Shown piece after piece: positions 23,463 to 35,376 of a stretch of DNA of 64,000 nt. The position numbers were made by a program, and so were the translations under genes. Positions within the stretch are counted from its first letter, which is position 1; each line of letters opens with the position of its first letter. Under the pieces are notes generated by a model that worked only from the letters and a program-made list of their open reading frames with translations, ran no database searches and had not been told where the DNA came from. The stretch is taken from positions 11,724,001 to 11,788,000 of the forward strand of contig NC_133026.1 of the NCBI RefSeq assembly GCF_048771995.1. Reading direction: 5' to 3'. The stretch is from Taeniopygia guttata. Its lineage: Eukaryota; Chordata; Aves; Passeriformes; Estrildidae.

Positions 23463-24318
23463 TTCATAGAATATGCTACGTTGGAAGGGACACATCAAGA
23501 TCATTGAGTCCAACTCCTGACCCTGTGCAGGACAACCCAAGAATTTCACCAAGTGTCTGAGAGGATTTTCCCAATTCTTTTTGAATCCAGGCAGGCTTGG
23601 CACTATGACAACTTCCCTGGGTAGCCTGTTCCAGTGCCCAGCTGAAGAGCTGAAGAGCCTTTTCCTGATATCCATCCTAAACCTCCCCTGATTCCTTCAT
23701 GCCATTTTCTTGAGTCCTGTTACTGACCACAGGAACACAGAGATCTGCCCCTGCACTCCCACTCTGAGGATGTTGAAAAGCACAATGACATCCCCTCTCA
23801 GTCTCTTCTTTTTCAGGCTGAACAGACCAAGTGACCTCAGCCACTCCTCCTGTGGCTTCCCTCAAGGCCCTTCACCATCTTTGCCCTCCTTTGGACACTC
23901 ACTAATAGTTTCATGTCTTTTTTATAATGAGGTGCCCAAACTGTCCCCAGCACTCGAGGTGAAGCTGCCCCAGCCCAGAGCAGAGTGGGACAATCTCTCC
24001 CTTGCCCAGCTGGCCATGCTGTGCCTGATGCGCCCAGGACAGGGTTGATCCTCCTGGCTTCCACTGCTGGCTTGTGTCCAGCTTGCCATCAGCCAGGACC
24101 CCCAGATCCCTTTCTGTGTTGCTGTTTTCCAGCCTTCCATGCCCTGGTTTATACACACAGACAGGCCTGCTGGTGCCAGGGGCAGAACTCAGCACTTGCC
24201 CACAGCTGGTGATTGTCCATCTCTCATTTCCTGAGGTCTTTCTGCCAGGCTTCTCTGCCCTCAAGAGACTCAACAGCTCTTCCCACTGCAGTGTCACCAG
24301 GGTGACATTCTGTCTTGA
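23463..24318 (-). mobile_element. CR1 LINE, 3' part of ORF2 plus 3' end
   Basis: The plus strand starts with TTCATAGAATATGC and GTTGGAAGGGACAC, the reversed CR1 3' end. It runs on through recognisable reversed ORF2 blocks to about 24318. Minus-strand translation gives ERDLGVLADGKLDTSQQ (codons near 24114-24064), part of the conserved DLGVLVDxKL segment of CR1 reverse transcriptase, and GHWNRLPREVV near the C-terminus (about 23630-23600). The conserved blocks fall in different frames, so frameshifts have accumulated. It is 5'-truncated, as CR1 copies usually are. The subtype looks like the J/Y-type elements common in songbirds, from memory. Confidence 0.96.
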
Positions 24319-24394
24319 CATCACTCTGAGATCAGCCCACTTGGTTACAGCATGGTGTCAATAGCACCATGGCTGTGATCCCTGTACAGGCCAC

Positions 24395-24475
24395 TCACTT
24401 AAGAGTTGGACTTGATGATCCTTGTGGGCCCCTTCCAGCTCAGAGCAGTGTGTGACTCTGTGATTCTATATGACA
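24395..24475 (+). mobile_element. CR1 LINE 3' end, short
   Basis: GAGTTGGACTTGATGATCC, then TGTGGGCCCCTTCCAGCTCAG, then TGTGACTCTGTGATTCTAT: the forward-strand CR1 3' end with its 8-mer-like tail. It lies about 75 bases beyond the inner end of the minus-strand CR1. The two 3' ends therefore point outward and form ~60-bp imperfect inverted repeats about 1 kb apart. Confidence 0.93.
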
Positions 24476-24479
24476 GCAT

Positions 24480-25012
24480 GACAGTATATGACCTGCCTCT
24501 CAAAGTGGATCCACGCTGCCCTTTTTCCCTGACATTAAACTCAGGTCCACATGGTTTCTTTTTCTTAAAAGCATAAGTCTTCCTCAAGCAGAAAATCAAA
24601 TATAATTTTGAAGCTGTACTTTTGGAAGTACAGCAGTTATGTGAAGTCTCTTTACTCCTCATCTGCTTATTCTGGATTCTTCTCTTCCTGGAAAAAGGAA
24701 TATGCATTTGTTAGGCCAGTGTTCTTCTGCTCTAGTTCTTTGCATAGTTGCACAAACATGCTATTCAAAATCTCAGTGGGGCTTGGTACCAAGAAGGGGG
24801 AAAAGGGGGTGCTGTGAAATGGCACTATCACCAAGCCCATGAATTCATTAGCTTTAGACATGCACATTTTGACTGCTCTTCATTTTTTAGAGCCATCTTC
24901 CAATACTGTGCTACATTTTCATGCTTCTTCTTGAAAACCTCTCAAAGTTATCAATGCACTGTTTGTTTTGTTTGTATTGGAACACGATTATAATGATATA
25001 ACATTATATTGT
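24480..25012. other. Unique sequence, no gene seen
   Basis: Overlapping frames of up to 102 codons on both strands have no recognisable domain. No repeat family identified. Confidence 0.35.
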
Positions 25013-25086
25013 TGTTGGAACCTAGGGCACAGGAAATGTTGTACAATACAACATATTGTAGTTTCCTAGGATCCAACATATTGTAG
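25013..25086. repeat. Inverted repeat, 14-bp arms, with inner direct repeat
   Basis: TGTTGGAACCTAGG (25013-25026) pairs with CCTAGGATCCAACA (25065-25078) with one mismatch. The 38-base interior has its own TGTTGT/ACAACA foldback (25037-25042, 25048-25053). CAACATATTGTAG occurs directly at 25049-25061 and 25074-25086. The function is unknown. A small foldback element or a microRNA-like hairpin are both possible, neither supported further. Confidence 0.8.
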
Positions 25087-25174
25087 TAAGGTTTTCCCCT
25101 ATGAAGTTATTTGAAGAAGAACATATTAGTTCTTTGCAGCTACAGCATTGATCTGGGAGCTTTTTCTGTTTAAT

Positions 25175-25300
25175 CATGCATTTCTGTAGAATCAAAGACA
25201 TACAAAGCTGGAAACTATCTCAGGAGAGCCCCATCTCCAGTCCCCAGCAATTAGGCAGAATTAATGATTTACAATTCTTTTCTAAGTTACTCTTCCCAAT
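25175..25300 (-). mobile_element. Possible ancient CR1 3' fragment
   Basis: GTAGAATCAAAGACATAC, AAGCTGGAAACTATCTCAGG and CCCATCTCCAGTCCCC resemble the reversed 3' end of older CR1 subfamilies (TAGAATCATAGA ... GTTGGAAGGGACCTCAGG ... TCTAGTCCA). Highly diverged. Confidence 0.45.
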
Positions 25301-26879
25301 ACCAAATCTCCCTGTACCATGGCTATATCAGCATGACTTTTGTTCTCATTTGCTTACATTTTGTTATATATTTGTTATGTACTTGTTTATGCAAAGTGTT
25401 TTCATGCTTCCTCCTCAATCATTGATAAAATTTGAACAAGGTGAAAAATGAGTCTCTCAGAACCCACTGATAATTAACAATTTCCTATTTACATTTGTAT
25501 TATTATGTGACATTTTTATAATAAACCTCAAAAATCACTACTTAAAAAATTTTTAGTCCATTAAATATTCACCATTGATTTTTTTATCAATTTTTTTCTT
25601 TCTTTTGCAGCTAAATGTCATATACAGTATGAAGGGAGTAACAATATGGAATAGATTCAAATTGTGCTGTTTTTCTAATTTAATAATAAAATATGATACC
25701 ATCTGTTATACCTGTTATCACTGTCTTCCTTTTTTTTTTTTTAATTAGAAGTGAAGGATTTGCTTATCTCTCCAGCTGGCCTCTGACAATCATAATGCTC
25801 CAAGCTGGGAAAGGGCAAACAATGAACTGATTTGGAAAAATAATTCTAAATGTCAAATTTGTCATTTTCTTCCTCATATCCCAGCCCTACTTTCTGCAGA
25901 CAATAAGTAACAAGTGGCTGACCGATGCTGTAGAGTTGCTACTTATTATAAGGTAGAATTAAGCTTTGAGAAAATGTAGTGGAGCCCATTACAACCTCTT
26001 GCAAGGCAGAGGAGTGAGGTTACTCTGCAGTTCAGTTTGCTGCACAGACTGAAACTTCAAAAGAAGCATCCATACATCAAAGACTTTTTACTTAAAAAAA
26101 CCCCATACACAATCCTCCTAAATCTTTCATCTTCAGTCTCACAAATGTGCAGTTCTATCAAAGACACAGTAATGTATGTCCCTGTAAATAAAAAATGTAA
26201 AGACAAAAGGTTCTGCAGTGGATGGAAAGATGCAGAAAATTCTGGTATCCCTAGCCATGAGCTAGAGACTTGTTCATGAATATCTCATCTTCACAGAAGA
26301 TGGACTAGCAGCTGAATTGGCCCCATAGTTCCAGCTCTGAAGCAACCCTGCATTAATGACAAGGTCATTATAGGCTGTGAGATATAGGCTTAAAAATTCT
26401 ATCCTTGAAATAAAACCTCAACCCTTTGCTTTGGTTGATTAAATGAGTTTTAATTTCCTACTATTAAAGTGATGCATACATACCTAAACAGGAGGGGAAT
26501 TCTTACTGGTCACAGGTAAAAATGCACAGCAAGCAGAGCAGTGGCATCCTTCAGAGTACCTAAAACTGGAGACTCTAGAGAAGAGTCCTCCTGTGTCAGC
26601 CTACACAGGGTCAAGATGGCTCTACTAACAGTGTCAGCAGAGTCAAAAGCTAGGATTCACAAAACATTTAATCCTGATGAATCTTATCTGCATCATCTCT
26701 TGGAAACAGGGGGCACATGGCTTCAGGAAACTTGTATTTTAATAGATCCTATTATCTTGTGCTAAATTTCTGCATGAACACAATATCATAATATTAATTT
26801 TAATATAGGCAGTAAATACAGAACATATCTTGTTGCAAGAAAAAGAAAAAGGACTCGTAGGCAAATAGTGTTAATTGTC
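25301..26879. other. Unique AT-rich sequence, no gene seen
   Basis: No recognisable repeat or exon. The short frames at 26037-26279 and 26541-26765 have no family signature. Confidence 0.4.
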
Positions 26880-27525
26880 ATTGATTCATAGAACCAGTCA
26901 CAAAATCAGTCATAGAATCACAGAATGTTTTCGGTTGGAAGGGATCTTAAAGACCACCTGGTTTCAACACCCCTGCCATAGGCAGGGCCAACTTCAACTA
27001 GACCAGGTTGCTCAAACTCCACCCAGCCCAGCCTGGAACACTTCCAGTGTCTCACCACCCTCACAGTAAAGAATTTCTTCTTTATATTTCATCCAACCCC
27101 ACCTTCTTCCAGTTAAACATCATTCCCTGTCACTACATACCCCTGCAAAAATTTCTTTCCTGGCCTTCTTGTACCCTTCAGGTACTGGAAGGCAATAAGA
27201 TCACCCCACAGCCTTCTCTTCTCCAGGCTAAAAAATTCAAATTGTCTCACCTTTCCCTCATAGGAGAAGGGCTCCATCCCTCTGATCATCCTCATGGTCT
27301 CCTCTGGATTCACTCAAAGAGTACGAGTTCCTTCCTGTGCCCCAGAGCTGGACACAGTATTCCAGGTGGGGTCTCACCAGAGCAAGTAGAGAGAAGAATC
27401 CTCTCCCTCACCTGCTGGCCACACTGCTTGTGATGCAGCCCAGGGCATGTTTGGCTTTCTGGACTGCAAGTGCACAGTGCCAGATCATGTCAAGCCTCTA
27501 ATCCACCAGCACTCCCAATCATCTG
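26880..27525 (-). mobile_element. CR1 LINE, 3' part of ORF2 plus 3' end
   Basis: The plus strand opens with repeated TCATAGAA/CACAGAATG tail units at 26884-26929, then CGGTTGGAAGGGATCTTAAAG, the reversed CR1 3' end. Minus translation of 27113-27313 contains FFSLEKRRLWGDLIAFQYLK, preceded by the MRMIRGMEPFSYE block. These are hallmark CR1 ORF2 residues between the reverse transcriptase core and the C-terminus. Similarity continues to about 27525, where the reversed 'LVDDxxL' coding region (ATCCACCAGCACTCCCAA) is seen. It is 5'-truncated and frameshifted, and is the second most complete CR1 here. Confidence 0.96.
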
Positions 27526-28380
27526 TGATAATGTTCTGTGATAATCCTCTATGAACTGTTCTCAGAACTTAGCAAAAATGTGCTAAAATTATCACGTTGT
27601 TGCTCTAGGTATTTGTATGGTCTGTTTATCACAAATACTCATGTTTATGTGTCTGTAACACATCAGTGGTGTTTTCATTTACTCATGCACCCAGTATGTC
27701 TGGCTGTCTTGCCAGAAATATGAACTCTGTGTGCCTGGAGGAATTAACTACAATCCTTTTCATGAAGAATCCCATCTCTCAGGCAACACACAAGCTTTAG
27801 TTCCATTATCTAAATCTTTTATCTTCCCTTCTTTGACTGAAGGATAGTTTTTCATCTTTATATTTTTCAGCGAATGAAGTGCAGATGAAGTTCTCTTATG
27901 TGACAAAAATATTCCACCTTTCCTGTGAAATTGCCCTGAAGGCCTCATCAAAGACAACACCCTCTGAATTATTAGGTGCATATGTAAAAATAGTCATTTG
28001 CATTCCATTAAAATAACACAGACCCTACTGCTGAAACTTCTATCCTGTCCTTTGAATTTATGTGCACTGAAAACTGTTCTTTTGTAAATATAATCATTAT
28101 CCTCCTTTCTAAAAAGAATCATAAGAAAAGATATTACCTCTTCCCATTTCTTTGATATTTCCTTCTTATGCATAAAGAAACACCGTGCCTTTCTGCAAGT
28201 TGTCTTTTTAGGATAAAAATTCTTATGAAATAACTTCCCAAAACCTAAAGAACTGCAGTTATGTTGGGTATTTTTAAAGCCATTTTCTCCCTTTTTATAT
28301 TAAATAAATCTTTCCCACTCCTGATCTTTTTGTTACATTGTTGGTTTAGTTATGGTGGATCAGAAGTACTGTTAGTACTA
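27526..28380. other. Unique AT-rich sequence, no gene seen
   Basis: No repeat, exon or RNA gene recognised. Confidence 0.4.
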
Positions 28381-28935
28381 AACTTGAACCTCGTTTGCCA
28401 CCACAGAGGTGGCAGTCTGTCACTCAAGAAAATTTGCCACATGGCTTGGTTGCTGTGTGCACTGCTCTGAATGCATTTCCTTTACTTCTCTCAGTTCTTT
28501 CCACTTGTTCCTTCTTGCCCTCCTGCAGCCCCACAGCTCCAGGACCTCAGTCCCATCTATCCCTGTCCTTTTCCTCGTGCAATTCATTTGTCAAAATCCA
28601 AACAGGCTGTCCTGGCTGAAGCAAGCCAAGCTTTTGCTGCATGTCTTTCACGTTGTAATTGCTTGTCTTCCTGGGAACAAGGTCACATCTTGAATGCCAG
28701 ATCTTTGCAATCAAACCCCTGGCTTTGCGACGCGTGCTTTGTGCCGTGCCTGGCTGCCTTTTCTTGCCCGTGCTACACATCACTGCCTTAACAAGCTGCT
28801 GAGTTCCTGCAGAGCCATTAAATCTTTGTGCCTCATCTCTCCCTTTCTCCATTCCAGGCTTGTCATAGCTGAATCACACAGCACGTGCACAGACAGTATT
28901 CCAAAACAGTTTCATGAAGAAAGGAGAAGAAAGGC
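28381..28935. other. Unexplained GC-richer patch
   Basis: Pyrimidine-rich and clearly less AT-biased than its flanks, with CpGs near 28728-28735 (GCGACGCG). It permits overlapping frames of 94-106 codons on both strands, none with a recognisable domain. Candidates are conserved non-coding DNA, a non-coding RNA exon or a worn repeat. I cannot choose between them. Confidence 0.3.
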
Positions 28936-30359
28936 ATAGAGTATATTTTCCCTATCTAAAACGCAGTAAATTATTTTCTACTCATGGAGTGTAGGGTTTA
29001 TAACCTAAACTCAATCTGAGAGAGCAAAGCAACCTATCCCTAACACTGTCTTCAAAATTGTCAAAAGTAGCAGCAGGTTGTAATAATAAGCTTGTTGTAA
29101 TAACAGAACTCATTTTTTTCAGTTACAATTCTTTTTCCATAAAGTACTTTATATTTATATCTGATACCATAATAATTATTAGTCATTATAATGGTTTTAA
29201 TACCATTCACAAGTAAAGCCAGAATACCTACCATGTGCAGAAATAGTCTGATCCTCTGTGGGTATTTTTGGTTTAGTACTTTCTTTAAGAAAGGGCTTTT
29301 TAAGATTTGTGGATAAAACAAATATTCTTGGCTTGTTCTAATTTTCCCATCCTCAAGGATGAAAAATAGCTTGCATGTAATTTTTATGAAAATTTGTTAG
29401 TGCCAGACACCAGTCAAAGCAATGAAATGCAAATTCTGAAAAAAACTTAGTAAAATTCTGGGATGCTGGTTAGCACTGTATATTCATCTTTCTTTTATCC
29501 TGTAATCTGGGGCTGAGCTGCCATGCAGTATATGTTCCATCTTTGCCTTTCTCAGCCAGCACTAGTATGCACTTGCTTATCATCTTCCTTGATAAAGTGC
29601 ATCCATCATTCTAATGTCATTATTTGTCTTATGATAAATTCTGTCATGACTGCTAGAGTAGGATTAGTATTTCAAACTCTAAAATAGAGATAGAAAGATG
29701 TCTTTAAGGCCTGCTGATAGGTAAACAGACATTCCAGAAATCTCATCTTGTGTATTGCAGGCAAAGAAGGTCCAACTCTACACATTGAGATAGCTGGCCA
29801 CAGAGTACAAAAGTTGCCAGGGACACTGAACGTGAATTTTTCAGCTTTGTCATGCCCTGCCTATTGATTTCTATTGCCTGCTAAATGAGACAATTAAATA
29901 GTCAAAACTGAAGAATAAGAACATCCTCACAAAGTAACTTTGCCTTTCTCTTCTTTTTCTCACTCTAATTTTCATTGAGTCTTCTGCTCTGGAAAGGATG
30001 GGAGTCTATCTCTGTGAGTTCTACTTGGTCAAAGACACCAGGGTATCTGCTAAAGCCCTGAACCTTTTTACACACAATGCTTTGCAGAAGAAGATGCATG
30101 CAACTGTTAATTATCATATCATATTTTGGCACACCAAGAACAAGATGGTCAGATCACCCTTGCCCCTTTCTCTGCCCAGATGAGCAAATGAGAACCAGTT
30201 CATTTACTGACTGTCAGTCAATTACAACTCTTGCTCTGAGCAAATATCAAACACTCTGCTCAAGAGATATTGTGCCTAAATGTTCTGGCTCACAATTACC
30301 AGCTTTAGTTATTAATTCTATGGTAGGTGAAGCTGAGAGATAAATTTGGTTATAGAAGA
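28936..30359. other. Unique AT-rich sequence, no gene seen
   Basis: Nothing recognisable on either strand. Confidence 0.4.
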
Positions 30360-30680
30360 TTTAACAGAGGTTATATTTATTAACCCTTATTTAATCATTT
30401 CAGCCAAGCAAACAGCTTTGATCTACAGCGTAGAGCTGTAGTTCAATATTTACACCTTGCATGAAAATATGGCATTTAATCTAATCAAGCTGGCCAATGC
30501 TGCACATGCCACATTAAATGTTTGCTTTTCAAATCTGGAGTTCACTCATTCTATCATTCTAATTCCCGGACCCAATTTGAAAATAGTTTGCATTACATGC
30601 TATCTTGCAGCTTTATGTGTTTGCCTACCAAACACAGGTTAAATGACCTTGTTGTGTGAATGTGACATTGCTAAAATCAG
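30360..30680. other. Candidate conserved non-coding patch (weak)
   Basis: Contains several TTTAATC, TTAAATG and ATTTGC motifs and a 7-bp perfect hairpin (CTACAGC 30423-30429 / GCTGTAG 30435-30441). There is no repeat character and no coding signal. The call is based only on its look, and conservation cannot be seen from one sequence. Confidence 0.2.
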
Positions 30681-33416
30681 AGAATAAATGCAACAGTATT
30701 ATCTACTAAAAGAAAAACTAATACATTGCTAACAGCAAAAAGATAAAATATCTCTCTATTAGTAATACTTTTTTTGCTACCAAAAAAATCTTACTTTTAG
30801 TACTTCAGCAGAACATTAGCGGCTTGGGTGAGTATTGTAATTTTGTCTTGTCCTGCTCTAGTAAAATCCTTTAAACAGTAGGTTGAAAGATGAATAAACA
30901 AATGGGAAGCAGTTAAAATAAACCGTGTAAAGTTAAAATCTCTTAAAAAAGGACAGTCTAAAACAAAGCAGCGAAGCCTGACTCTAATCTCACACAAACC
31001 AGTTCCAGCAAAGCAGGAACAATTCTAATCATCTTGAAGGAGATTCAATGGGAGAATGAGATCACAGCTGAATCCTTATTTCCCTACTGCTTCTTGTGTT
31101 TCTTGTACTGGAACTGGGACAGCAAGGAAAAAAATTGTTTAAAAACCAAACAACCAATATTGCCCCCCTTCCCCCACCTCCAAAAATAGTAACAAAATGG
31201 CATCATAAAGAAAGAAATAATAAGAAATGTGTAGATAGTTAATTTTAAAACATCTGCATTTTTTACTTGCAGTAAGTTTTTAATACAGGCTGCCCTCACA
31301 AATGGACAACACCTGTGGTTGTGGGAAAAGTGCATTTGTATAAAGAGGCAGAATTGTGCTGGTTAGCATTAGAGGAATATATCCATGTTTCAAACGTTTC
31401 TTCAAAGGAGTGGTGACCACAGCAGGCAACAGAAGTTATGGAAAGGGTGGGTAGGACATGGCCACCCCATCATGCCATAATGACCCCATGTTCTCCTGTG
31501 GGATGAAGCAGCTCCTGGGCCCAGCACAGATACCTCCTACATTCTGTGAAACTGCAGCATAAACTCATCCCTTGAAACAGATCTTAAACTTTCAGCCCCA
31601 CTTTGCTCTATTATGTGCAACAAAACTCAGAAAATATTTCTGTAGTTCTTCTTCTACATACAAGCATATCAGTATTAATATAAAATTTTTCTTCTAGTAC
31701 GCGTGTTAGTTTCCCTCCCTACTTTTTTTTTGCAAATATATATATATATGTAACTACATACATATGAGATATCATAAATGGTTTAGAGAGGAGAATATCA
31801 ATGTAATGACAGAATAACACAAAGATACTATAATAATAAACCAGATTAAACATTACAGAAGGAAATCAGTGATTTTTCCATGCTCACAAAACCAGAGCAA
31901 GCAATAGACATTCACACTTCAATTCACCTGCCCTGACTTCGATACCTCAAAGTTTCAATTCTGGAATCACAGCTACTCAGCCTATGTTCGTCTTAGGGAC
32001 AATGGAGATAAAATATCAATTAAAGCAGCTTTTATGTCATCCTAAAATAAGTCATATTCTGGAGGCCTATTTCTCTCCATCCAGTATGAAGGTACACATA
32101 GTGCTTCCAGTTAATCCATAGATAAATTTATATACTTTAAATGATACAGACCCACCCAGACCTCCTGATTCCTCTGTTATGCATTTTATAGAGGTGTGTA
32201 ACGCATAGAGGGAAACCTAGAGAGCTTGGTTCATGTTTCTCTGTATTTTTTCATTGCTTCCATTGGTATTTCATTCTCTCCTTCATTCCCCTTACAAAAT
32301 ACCTGACTGTTAAACACAAGGAACTATTTTATTGTTAAGCATTTAAGAAGAGATAAATGATGGTTTGAATGTTAATGCACCAAGGTAGATCAGAATCTTA
32401 GCACTGTTAAATGGTTTCTGAGCCACTAGAGCATAGCCTCAGTGCTATAAAGAAGCACTCCCTGATGGATTGTTAGCAATACTCTAACTCTTTTCAGGAC
32501 AATAATATTGACTTCACATTAGATAAACATGAATCTTCTAAACAAGAGGTGAATACACAGGAATCAGCCTCTTTGTGTCTAGCAGCTACAAGGTGGCAGG
32601 ACACACTCTGTAGAGTTTAATTTTCACTGTAATTAGCTTTTGCAGTGAAGTGCAGTAAGGTAACAAATGAGGTACAGTGCTGCAACACAGGACTCAAGAG
32701 AGAAAGGAGGAGGTCATACTCTTTACCTTGACAATTTTTGGTATTCCCAAAACCCATTATTAGTAAAACACAGACATTAAATGACGTTTATGCTTTCAAA
32801 GAGGTAGTTGTGTGGGAGAAAAAAAAAGTGAAAAATGGTGAGGTATTTAATATGTAGTTGGAGGTTGCTCAAATGTGAATGTTGACACGTTTCTCTTTAG
32901 CTGTAGACCACATATTCTGAAAAGGTAATGCAATAGCTTAGTAAATTTCTTAGCATTTACCAATGGTTTATGACCCCAGAAGAAGTCAGATACATCAGTG
33001 AATTTTTACATTTATAGGTGCAATTTTCTGTCTGCTAATGAGAACAACTGAATGCTACTATGGAGTTTATTCAGAACTCAAAAGCATGGTTTGCATTACA
33101 TTACAATTCTATAAAAAAGTAAAGTCCAAAAATTCAATATTTTTGATAATCCAAAAGTAGTGTTTAAATTGCAAGAATGTAGAAATAGAGAAATAGTCCT
33201 ACCATTACTAAATTCAGTATAGAAATTTGAGGGATTTTACCAGTCTTCACTAGCCCAAGAAATGCAACAATAGAAAACAGACCTGGAATAGTCCTTATGA
33301 CTAATCCACACCCATGATCTAACACTAAACCAGCTCTGTCCAAGCTCTTCTGGATGGATATTTGTCTAAAGCAGTCTGAAAAGTCTTTTATTTCAAAGAT
33401 TAAATCTCCTTATGAT

Positions 33417-33424
<8 letters not shown>
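30681..33424. other. Unique AT-rich sequence, no gene seen
   Basis: Includes a short (TA)n run at about 31739-31750. No repeat family or exon recognised. Confidence 0.4.

Positions 33425-33482
<58 letters not shown>
33425..33482. repeat. (TG)29 microsatellite
   Basis: Uninterrupted TG dinucleotide repeat of about 29 units, preceded by a short TATA run. It is pure and therefore probably polymorphic. Confidence 0.98.
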
Positions 33483-33484
<2 letters not shown>

Positions 33485-35280
33485 ATTTCATAAATTCCAT
33501 TCACATTCTTGATGTCTAAAAGCTCAGTAAAAGATTATTTTCACAGAAAAAAAATGTGACATAGTTAAAATATTCACTGGTTTAATATTTTTTCTATACT
33601 CCACTTGGGTTTCATTTTAACCTTACTTGCCGGCACTTAGAAAAATTCTTACAGGTAAATCTGGATGTTATATCTTTCATCTACTCATACCTTGCCTTGC
33701 AACTCTCATCCTCAAATGCAGCATAGCAAAAGAAGTATAACATTAGTAAGTAAATTAAAGTATGAAAATATAGCTATTAGCTTTCTCTGGAAATTTGAAA
33801 CTGTTTTCTCTGTGGGTTTAGTTACTCTGAAGAAAGATGCAGTGTTGAAAAGGCAAAAGAAAACTATTTTCAAATGTCTGTCCACAAAGCTGTGATTTGC
33901 TTCAAAACTTGAGTGTAGAAAAAGGATGAGCACTGGCCAAGAAAAAAAAATTTCGAAAAGTTTATTTCAAAATTTGTCAAAAATATATCAACTGGTTCAT
34001 TACATCTTCAGAGCCGAGCGTTTCTTTGTGTGGCTGCCAATCCAGTCTCCCACTTCAGCATTCCATTGTTCATGTAGCCTCACCATGAGCTGCATGGCTT
34101 CCATGGCAAATGATCAAAGGGAATTTCTAAACACCCGAAGGAAAAAAGCTTTCAAAAAAAACAAGACAAAACAATTAGGTCTACCTATGCAGCACCAGTC
34201 ACTCAAAGATGTTGAAAATGCTTTAAAGACACTAATTATCTTAAATTTGTAATGGCTAGGGATTACAGATTAGTACAGCATATAAAGTAAATGTACTAGA
34301 ATCATGTACCTTTTACTAAATATTGATGCATACATTGAATTGTGCTTTAAAATAAATGTCCCCTGATATTTCTTCATTGCTATTTCTTCATGCTCAATGA
34401 TATTACTTCATTGCTACTTTGCTCAGAGATATTTTTTAGAATATTATGTTATATAAGGCCATATCCTCAACTGAGATAAATTAGTATCATTCTAGTTTCA
34501 AATGAGCTCCACTGAGTTTAAACCAGTAGAAAATCTAGCCAATTTTCTTCATCCTTTTACAAAAAGCCCCTGCATGTAGCATAGAACTTGTGTTTGAACA
34601 CAAAGAAAAATAAGATTTTCAGTATATGCACAGCAAGGAAAATTACTAGCTTTTGGATATTGCAGATTTAAGGGATATATGAGAAGCTTATGAGCTATCA
34701 GACTCTACTATATTGCTTGGAAGCTGGACTAGAATAGGCATGATGAAGAGGTTTAGCAGAGTACATATTAGAAATTCGAGTAAGCTGCAACCATGCAATA
34801 AAAATTATAGCAGACAATACAATATAATGATTTTAAGAAGCATTGAAAGCATCCGAAAGAGCTCATCTCAAGTTTTGCTCCCAATATATTATTAACTTTG
34901 TCTCCAAGTACAGACAAGTTTTCTGCCTCTCTTTCTCAGGGTTTTTTCTCCTTTCTTCCACCCCACCAGTTTTGACTTAATATATGGTTCATAAAAGTAT
35001 ATATGGAAACTGTTTGATAATTCATTTAATGTTTGGAACAACCTGAACAGTGACATGAAAACTTCAGAAAGTTTTTATTTTAATCCACTCCAGACTCAGA
35101 ACAAATACAATTTTTCTCACTGGAGAAGGATGGCCCAAGGGAGATTTGGTCTCCAACATGGTAGAGAAAAAAGCAGATCTTGAGTTTAAAAAAACAAGCT
35201 GATTTAGAGACAGGTAAAGAGGTCACCTTGCTCTAAATGCAGCACTTCATCTTGTACTGCCTTTTTCACAGGTTCAAAAA
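33483..35280. other. Unique AT-rich sequence, no gene seen
   Basis: Contains imperfect repeats of an ATTTCTTCATTGCT-like unit at about 34366-34430. No gene, RNA or repeat family recognised. The 108-codon frame at 33926-34252 lacks a domain. Confidence 0.4.
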
Positions 35281-35309
35281 AAAATTTCCAGGCACAAGCC
35301 TGGAATTTT
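35281..35309. repeat. Short hairpin, 12-bp stem with one bulge
   Basis: TTCCAGGC (35286-35293) and GCCTGGAA (35298-35305) pair perfectly around ACAA. AAAA and TTTT extend the stem past a single bulged T. It could act as a hairpin in RNA from either strand, but there is no T-tract or gene context to call it a terminator. Confidence 0.75.
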
Positions 35310-35320
35310 CTGCAAAACAC

Positions 35321-35376
35321 AATTATAATATGTGATTATAATATGCAATTATTAGAGTCCATGCAATTAGAGTCCT
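35321..35376. repeat. Two adjacent short tandem duplications
   Basis: ATTATAATATG is repeated with period 13 from 35322. It is followed by GCAATTATTAGAGTCC and then GCAATTAGAGTCC (35345-35375). Two different short duplications lie side by side. Confidence 0.7.

Noticed and set aside
23911-24324. 137-codon minus-strand frame as a host gene
   Set aside because: It carries CR1 ORF2 residues (DLGVLADGKL) and is part of the truncated LINE.
27008-27433. 141-codon plus-strand frame as a gene
   Set aside because: It is antisense to a CR1 copy whose minus strand shows the real ORF2 remnants.
35281-35309. Hairpin as an intrinsic terminator
   Set aside because: Bacterial-type terminators are not expected in avian nuclear DNA, and no gene ends here.
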